From Norana najaformis (taxonomy: Eukaryota > Annelida > Clitellata > Crassiclitellata > Hormogastridae): a stretch of DNA of 64,000 nucleotides. Position 1 is the first letter of the stretch. Every line of letters begins with the position of its first letter. Under the pieces are notes generated by a model. It was not told the DNA's origin, did not search any database, and was given only the letters and a program-made list of their open reading frames with translations. Of the stretch, positions 56,773-64,000 are shown piece by piece. The stretch is taken from positions 39,186,757 to 39,250,756 of the forward strand of contig OZ029913.1 in the NCBI GenBank assembly GCA_964023275.1. The letters are read 5' to 3'. The position numbers and the translations under genes were made by a program.

Positions 56773-58794
56773 TGCAGATGATGGCGAGGAATTTTCTCGA
56801 GGAGTTTTTCCAGCGAACAGGTGAAGGCGTACTGGTATCGCTTTCCGGGGATCTTGATCATGAATCCTTTGTCGTAGTAGTAGCGGAGGGCTCGGCTCAG
56901 CTTCTCGTAGGTCATCAGGGGTCGGTTCTTGTACTGACCCCAGAGGCAAGCCACCTCCTCCGTGTCGAAGATCTTGAACTCCCACTTGCACCCCGTCCAG
57001 GAAATTATGTGGCGCTTTCGACGATCAAGTAGCAACAGAAGGATGAACTGCCAGAGACGCAGCTGTCCATTACCTATTTCAGAGAAACAATTTGATGTCC
57101 TATATTTTATATCATTATTATCATTATCCATGGGCGTCCGCACGTTGATACAAGGGGATCGTCTCCTGATTTTAAATCTAAATATACAAAGTTACAAAGA
57201 ATATTATTCTTAAATACTGAAAGTAGGTTATGCTGACGTCTGTTTTGCTTGCTTATTAACCCATACAGAGTGTTTATATGTAAATGTACGCTGGATCGGT
57301 GGCACTGGCACAAGGGCACTTGTATATTGTGCCTTCATCTGCTATCACCTATAACCTCCCTAAGTTTGAACAACAAATGTGACAGCTGCTTTCATAAGAT
57401 ATACTGTTAATACAGAGGGGCAAAGAAACCCTCATCGGCTTAGCAGCATGGCGTTGATAAATCTAGACGAGAGAAAGCCTGGTTTGCAACAGCAGACCAG
57501 ATGCTTTGGATGAACGACAAAGTGTATATGTCTAAGACTTCGGATCCTCCTGCTACCTGTATCCAATGCCATCTTTGTAAAACTAATGATACTAATTACA
57601 AATGGTGAGCCGTCTGCCTGGAACGAGATGGGCCATGAAACGTTGAGCTGATGAAAGCAGTTTTGATTTGAAAGGGGGCCTTTGAAAACACGCAGTGCAG
57701 TCGTCAAGTGTTTAGTTTAACGACATAGTTCGTATGCTATAGGAGTTAAAGATTATCTTAATATAGGTGATATTCACTGCATCAAAGACTAGGTAGTTTT
57801 ATTTCAAAATTGTTATTTTATAATTATAATTGTTGATCACGCAATTCAGGTTTGTCAGAGACAAAATCTGCGGTAGCTGTGCTGATATGTTAGCTTCTTG
57901 CTATTACTATTAATTATTTTGACTACAAGCAACAGGAAAGTTCACAGCGGTGAGTGATAATAAATATGAAATGATACATTTTTCTACTTAATTATATGCA
58001 CCACTAAATTTGGTCGCGGAGAGATTGTAGCAAGATTTCATAATGAATTAAATTGCCTTTCTTAATGTATAGTCTTTGTATGTATCTGGCTCCTTGCATA
58101 GCGTTTTTTGTGAACCTCTCTTGGGCGCTAAACATTGCTAACCAACAGATCTTGTGTTCTCTGTGTTTCTGACGCATTTTCTGAACTTCCTTCCTGAATT
58201 GTTTGCCCTTCTGTCGCAGATTTCTGCTGGCGCCCAATGTCCTAATCATAATCGTTTACATCGTCATCATCTTCATAGTCATTGCCATCATTGTTACCAT
58301 CATCCATCATCACCACCATCATCAGCTTCAGTATCATCATTACGTATCACCTATGATCATCATTTATCCATTCGTTCTTTCGTTCGTTCATTCATTCGCC
58401 GTCCTGATGTTGGGCACCACCATTGATATGGTCCCAAAATAACATAAATCGTCATCATTTTAGTCGTCGTTATCACAGTTATTCCTACCGTTGTTTTCGT
58501 CGCTGTTTGGTTTCTGCGTCTCTATCGAATCTGAACGGACTGTGACCGAATTCAGTCGAGCGTTACGGTCCCCCAGAGGTCGTCTGCCAATCGACTGACA
58601 ACTCATAGTCAGTTGTTGACCATTCGTTGTCAGTGCTTGACCACTCGAGGTCAGTTGATGATCAATCGACGCATGATTTCGTTTGCATTCTGTTTGTTTG
58701 AAAACATAAACCAAGAAAACAGTCGTCTGTAAAAATTTCAACAGTTGTATAAAGACACATACACACGCGCGCGCACAGGCCCCTGTATATATAA

Positions 58795-58859
<65 letters not shown>

Positions 58860-61800
58860 TAAAACTACACTGGCGGATTTCGTGTTATAAAAATTTGTCA
58901 ATGCTGCCTTCGTGACACTCAGTGAGGCAAGTCATAAAGCCATTCAGTCATGACTCAACTTCGTTCGTTCGTTCATTTATTAATTCGTTAATCTGCCTGC
59001 AGTTACTTAATTAATCGTTCGTTTATCCATCCATCCAATATTTAATTAATTCCATCTTTCATACATCCAGTCCTCTCTCCCTTCATTCATCTCCATTTAT
59101 CTTTCCCTTCCTTCCTTCATCCCTCCTTCCTCCCTCCCTCATTCGTTTCTTTTTGTTCATTCTTTCATTCATTCGTTTACTAGTCAAATAATCAAATAAT
59201 TAATTCTTATAGTTCATCTACCCATCCCTCCATCTATTAACTTCCCTCCTCCTTACTCTGCTTGTTTTCCGCCAACCCACTCACCCATCCAGTCGGACTA
59301 CAATCGAACAAATTCTCGAAGACAAAAGCAGATGGCAGACAAGACTACCGAAACGACCCTGCCTACCATCCGTGAGTATTTCCAAATGTTCCCACAAGAT
59401 GTCACCAGCAAACGGTGGCGATCGCGACAGCAGCAGTCGTTTGCCGCCATCGATCAGCCGTTGACCAGTGCTGCCAGACAAACAGCCGACCACTCCTATG
59501 TCCAGGTTGAACTGCTGGACTGACCATTGCAGCCACTGAACCACATCCACTTCGCTCCACTTCAACGGATCTGTAGCATCAAAGTAAGATGCTAATGAAA
59601 GACGACGACGACGACGACAATGATGACGATGGTGACGATGATGATGAAGGCGACGACGATGATGATAATGTAGATGACGATGATGATGTAGATGACGATG
59701 ATGATGATGAAGATGACAACGTCGACGATAACAATGACGACGCTGACGATGAAAATGAGAAAAATTAATGCTAGAGAAAGTGGTGGTGGAGGAAGAACAG
59801 GATGAGGAGAAGGAGAAGAGGGTAGTAGTAGTAGTAGTGACTGTACCAGTAGTATCTACTAGTAATAGTAGCAGTAGTACTGAAGTAGCAACAGTAGTAT
59901 TAGTAGTAGTGGCCTCCTAGCAGTGGAGAAGGAGGACGAGATGCCTGAGAATTATAAGAGCCGAAGAAGCATTACAAGGGAACCGATTAGATGTGCATAA
60001 TTAGTTGCTTTTAACTGGTTTGTGACTTCTATAGCACCGTTACCATGATGCCCAAGGCAAGGTAACAAATATTATAGGGCCCACCTTCAGGTATCTGCAG
60101 ATCGAGGCGGACTTTGTCGAAATCTGCAAAAAGGGTTCGAATTGCTGTTTTCATCTTTTCTCTCGTAATCGTTTGCTTTTCTTCCTCTTCCGCTTTTTCG
60201 GAACCATCCGCGGAAAAATCTAAAGCAAAACACAAGAACGAGCATGCGTTGTTTCTGTGTATAATTCAGAGGCTAAGGAGTAGCTGCGCATTCATGCACA
60301 TATCCGCCCTCTAGCGAGCGTAAAAGATGTCGCTCAGCGTCATACAACAGGGCGACATCTAGCGAATGAATTTAGCAGTTAAAATTTAGCAACCTCTCAC
60401 TTTCATACTGTAACCAGGAACTAGGAAATAAGTTAAATTTTAGCTTTAGCCGTAGAGTTGTGTTTTATTAGGCCGACGTTTGATAGCATGACTGAGCATT
60501 GACTTTTGGCCTGGGGTCGAACTCCCAACCACAGCCAATCCAGCTCTGCAAGATTAGCGTAATTAGCATAAGCATAGGCCTACTTCTCTTCTTCAAGGCA
60601 TCGAACTTCGAGAAGAATGAAGTTTACAGGAAAGAAATATAAGGAAGTTCTCATATCTGCAATGCATAATACATTATGTATTAATTATGAATTCAATTTG
60701 ATCCCAGCATTGCTCCGTCTGAATTAAGTTACCCCAATATATGCATATGTTCCTGTTAGGTTTAATGTACAAATAACCTACATATGCAAGTATGGTATAA
60801 CTTAACCTGGTATGCAAATAGGCCTATACCTAGAGACCCACGGTATACAATTAACCTTAACATACTAGTAGGTCTAAAGGTCTGTGGTAAAGTATAATAC
60901 CTAATTGCCTAATGCACAATACGCAAGCACAGACCAAAAGGGCTAAGTTTATGGTACAATTAATCCTAATAAGCAACTCGAACTATATACATCCTCGATT
61001 TAACGTGGCGCCCATCGTCTCTTATACGAAGGCGTCTTTAAATACAGCCTACTAATATCATTACTATACAAATTATCACAGCGAGCAAGAAGGCCTGCGG
61101 ATCTATGGTGGGCCTAAAGCTATTCGGATAGCTCTTTAAGCCTATAATGTCTACCTTTGTAATTAGGGCCTACAGAAAACGGCTATGTAGGCCTACTGCA
61201 TAAATGCATGTGTGTTTATTACATATCATGTTTACTGTTGGAAATGAGAGGCAATGACGTTGTGTCCATATAAAGATTTGTTTTCTGCAAACATGTAAAG
61301 GCCTAACTATTATACATATATGTGCCTAACTATGTAGCATAGGTCTAACCGAGTAGTAGGCCTTTTAATTCCAATTACGTTACACTCCACCGATGAACGA
61401 CAGTCCCTATACTAGCAAATAGAGCGCAGGAGGAATATATAACACATGGCCGTGACTTTGGACTGTTTTCCTCGTCTGTTGATATGATTCTTAACAATTT
61501 TAATTTGTAGTTAATTTGTCAATATTTACGCGGTATACTTATTCGGTCCTTTATTAGTTAACTAACTGCGTACTAAATATGCATATACTTACTTGACTCG
61601 ACGATGGTTTCCAAGTTCGCCCTGAGCACTGACGGTGAGTGATAATGTGTGAAACTGTTACTGTTTTCGTTTATTTTTAACGACGTTAAATTCGAATGTG
61701 GTCGGCTATGATTTAATTCAACGTCAGGTGATAAACCTGTTGAGAATTGATTAAAGAGAGTTGACGCAGTTTGAGAAAAGAAAGAGTGCAAAAGGTCTAG

Positions 61801-62598
61801 GGGCTCTGAGACTGATGCAGACTTTGGCGTCTGTTGGAGAGACCTCGACCTGAATTTTCGTTCTTTTGACATGGATTGGACCGAGGTTAAGTCCTGGGGT
61901 TGTAAGTACTGTGGTAGTAAGTCCTGTGGTAAGTACTTCGGCGTGGATCGAAGGGACGGACATGATACAGGTTGCACTACAAGCCGTGACCTTGACAGCG
62001 GTAAATGAAGTGGCGTGGAGTGCGACGAAAGTTGGAAGGAGCATTGAGGCATGAACTGCGATTTGTACAAAAGCGAAGACTCTGACAAGGCGATTGGTGC
62101 AGAGGCCTCTGATAAGTCTACTGATGCAGAGACCGGAGACAAGGCCACTTGTGCAGCAGAGACCTGGGATAAAGCCCCTGGTGCAAAGGACCTCGATAAG
62201 GCTACTGGTACAGGAGTCGGAGACAAAGACTTTGATGCGTAGTTCCTGTAGGTCGGACATTCTCCGTGCGAGATTCCGTTAGAAGTCCATCCGTAGCAAT
62301 TCCGCTTTTCTCCGACAAATTGTACTCCTCTACGACTCCTAGACGTTGCCGCAGGAAACTTACATACAGAGGTAAACCGATCTGTGCCGTCATTTGCAAG
62401 CGACCCAACTTCTTTCGTGTTCATACTGTTATTGGATATAACACGATCGTGACGTCTTCTTGGAAATGACGTAAACGTTGGAGTTTTGTTGCGCGATGAT
62501 CTTTCGCGTTCAACATCGCTCACGAATTCAGTCGAGCACTTTGGAAATTTTGACCACGTGTGTCCACCTACAGGAACTTCCGCCCAAGCTTTCTGCAT
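56763..62598 (-). CDS. ETS-family transcription factor with PNT (Pointed) domain, 4 exons
   Basis: Exons (5' to 3'): 62598-61593, 60219-60085, 59570-59367, 57073-56763. All introns are phase 1 and the sum is 1656 nt (551 aa plus TAG). Exon 1 is a 335-residue Ser/Arg-rich low-complexity region with five 9-10-residue repeats (VALSRSFAPG type). Exon 2 is an acidic/basic helix. Exon 3 is a PNT/SAM domain, from LKWSEVDVVQWLQWSVQQF to FAGDILWEHLEIL. Exon 4 is the ETS winged helix, from LRLWQFILLLLLDRRKR to the recognition helix MTYEKLSRALRYYYDKG, with both DNA-contacting arginines present. Known role: sequence-specific binding of GGAA sites. The subfamily is uncertain: motifs lean to ETS1/2 and GABPA, but the protein is divergent. 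The start ATG has an in-frame stop six codons upstream; the same spot (ATGCAG) could instead be a splice acceptor. Confidence 0.88.
57074..59366. other. ETS gene intron 3, microsatellites, no extra exon found
   Basis: I looked for a further phase 1/1 exon between PNT and ETS and found none convincing. The intron holds a GCGCTATGCAAGGAGCC-like repeat tail (58075-58135), TCATCAT-rich DNA (58260-58340), (TA)n with a CGCGCGC lead (58765-58857) and ATTC/CTTC-rich low complexity (58930-59270). Confidence 0.5.
58785..58857. repeat. (TA)n microsatellite
   Basis: About 30 TA units preceded by ACACACGCGCGCGCAC, ETS intron 3. Confidence 0.95.
59600..59765. repeat. (GAC/GAT)n trinucleotide tract
   Basis: About 160 bp of GACGAC, GATGATGAT and GACGATGATG units in ETS intron 2, only 30 bp before the PNT exon acceptor in transcript order. 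A (TAG)n tract follows at 59824-59910. Confidence 0.9.
60306..60366. promoter_or_regulatory. Pair of CTCF-like motifs
   Basis: CCGCCCTCTAGCGAGC at about 60306 and GGGCGACATCTAGCGAATG at about 60347 both carry a YTCTAGCG or ATCTAGCG core like the known CCCTCTAGTGG form of CTCF sites. ETS intron 1. Unverified. Confidence 0.35.
60480..60560 (-). repeat. tRNA-derived SINE head (decayed)
   Basis: Minus sense: CTTGCAGAGCTGGATTGGC then GGGAGTTCGACCCC (box B). ETS intron 1. Confidence 0.45.
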
Positions 62599-62599
62599 T

Positions 62600-63400
62600 G
62601 TTTTTGAAAAAGAATGTTATTGTAGGCCTATACTAGTAAACTAAGCCTATTTATAAACACATATGTTAGAATTCATTAACTAAAGTCTCACTCGAAGAGT
62701 AATTTAAAATTAAAAAAACTGTGTGTAGCGTTTAATTAACAATTCTTTCACTAGACTGTTACTCTGACACTGGGAACATAAACAGTTACAATCGAATTGA
62801 ATTTAGGTAACTGGTATTTAGCAGGAACTACCTTAGCTGTTCAACCCAGTAATGCTTCCATTATAGGCCTACAACCAATCAAAGAAGTATACGCACAAAC
62901 CTGACCAATCAGAATGGGTTTCCCTAGGTCTCCCGCCTGAATAGGGAAATCAATTACAGGTGTCTAATCTACTTAAACAAATGGAGTGTGGGTGTGGGTG
63001 TGGGCGTGGGACGAACCACACAAACAGACGCAGACATATAATCGTGCACCACGCAGCAAACTAGAGTGGCAATCTGAGACCATGAATCGGATGTTTGTAG
63101 AGCGGAATGCTAGCCAGGGTTGGTAATTTATTGTGCGCCCTCATAATATATGTGAACTATAATCCGCAGTGCGTATATATATTAAGACGCTTCCTTAAAC
63201 AGCAAGGTCTCCTGAGCTGATCAGAGAAAGTGTCATCTGTAGTGCAGTATAACCTCTAAAACCCAGTTTCAGCTGAAATTTCTCTCAGAAACACGATACG
63301 GTTATTTGCGCAGACAGCACAGTTTGATGTAGCTACTGTACTGGTCGTGTGCGTAACGGTCTGCTTAAAATTCAGACTTCGACGCACGCTATAACGAGTT
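62600..63400. promoter_or_regulatory. Probable upstream/promoter region of the ETS gene
   Basis: CCAATC at 62875-62880 and 62905-62910 and a GT-rich KLF/SP-like box (GGGTGTGGGTGTGGGCGTGGG) at about 62990-63010. No TATA box identified. Position relative to the ETS start makes promoter function plausible. Confidence 0.35.
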
Positions 63401-63404
63401 TATA

Positions 63405-63500
<96 letters not shown>
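63405..63500. repeat. (TA)n microsatellite
   Basis: Some 45 uninterrupted TA units. Confidence 0.97.
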
Positions 63501-63501
<1 letters not shown>

Positions 63502-64000
63502 CAGGACCTATCTCTGTATTAATACGTATAATTATATATCAAGTGTCCAGATTGTAATTGTTATAGCAGATTTGTATAGTGCCTGTTCAAGAGAAACTTT
63601 TTAAATTTTTAAAGGCGTTGCCAATCTGACAGCAAAAAACTGCCATCGAACAGAATGGTTTTTTCAAGTGGTTATAAGGAATAGAGGCACAGAAAGACAT
63701 AGGAGCTCATGGCGGGCGTTGTTAGGCAGCCTATACGTTTCCAGAAAGAGGGACCAACCACAACGAAGCTTCTATGCTGTAGGGCCTACCGTGAAGATCA
63801 GGCAGGTGGGGATATACCAGGTCACCTTATACGAAGCAGACCGAAGGATTTATGGCCAGGAATGGCTGAGACCGAGAAACGTCTGTTGCTGCCTGAGATA
63901 AGATGGAGCAAATCCTGCAAGGCAATAATTACGCATAAGAATTAAGATCTTAAACTCAAAGCGTTTTGCATATAGGTAACCAGTGCAGGTCCTCTCGTAT
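63501..64000. other. Right-edge sequence, no recognised gene
   Basis: A TATAGTGCCTGTTCAAGAG repeat tail at about 63575-63600, then 350 bp with two overlapping short open frames of no recognisable family. It may be part of an interspersed repeat that continues past the window. Confidence 0.4.

Noticed and set aside
57432..57707. 91-codon minus-strand frame within ETS intron 3
   Set aside because: I considered it as an extra exon between PNT and ETS. It has no ETS-family similarity and no matching splice borders.
61751..62260. 169-codon minus-strand frame and a plus-strand 63-codon frame at 62051-62242
   Set aside because: Both are shadows of ETS exon 1; its tandem repeats keep several frames open.
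63668..63945. Two overlapping 77-78 codon frames at the right edge
   Set aside because: No recognisable family and no splice or promoter support; they may be part of a repeat cut by the window edge.

Overview
This is a stretch of invertebrate animal (metazoan) nuclear DNA. It is AT-rich, the genes are split into many short exons with GT/AG borders and kilobase introns, and the introns are full of microsatellites, tRNA-derived SINE heads, decayed LINE reverse transcriptases and foldback elements. The four host genes are standard animal families. The repeat style (recurrent GGCGCTATATAAAT tails, many AGGCCTA words) suggests a marine invertebrate, either deuterostome or lophotrochozoan, but I cannot name the species.

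Layout. (1) 584-8827, minus strand: a complete nine-exon cathepsin D gene (420 aa). (2) 13378-22110, plus strand: a complete thirteen-exon CoREST/RCOR gene (about 496 aa), divergent from cathepsin D across a 4.5 kb repeat-rich spacer. (3) 26844-51122, minus strand: a complete thirteen-exon ABCG1/ABCG4-type half-transporter (708 aa), convergent with RCOR. Its last intron holds a 2.3 kb DNA transposon (27569-29908) in the opposite orientation, with an intact 556-codon gene and long imperfect terminal inverted repeats starting CACTGG. (4) 51123-56762: intergenic, with an antisense L2/CR1-like LINE remnant, a CpG/CRE/CCAAT-rich promoter-like patch, a perfect 21-bp-arm hairpin and microsatellites. 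(5) 56763-62598, minus strand: a four-exon ETS transcription factor with a Pointed (PNT) domain directly adjoining the ETS domain. (6) 62599-64000: its upstream region, with CCAAT boxes, a GT-rich box and a long (TA)n.

The four host genes do not form a pathway: a lysosomal protease, a chromatin corepressor, a sterol-type transporter and a transcription factor are simply neighbours. All exon joins were worked out by hand from splice sites and reading-frame phase, and all four coding sequences add up to whole codons.

The items I find most worth a second look are the apparently intact CACTG-ended transposon with its own CRE/TATA promoter, an eight-unit array of RFX X-box-like palindromes over the stop codon and 3' flank of the ETS gene, a 134-bp block present twice whose four differences are mostly silent in one open frame, the ETS factor with almost no linker between PNT and ETS, and several foldback elements.
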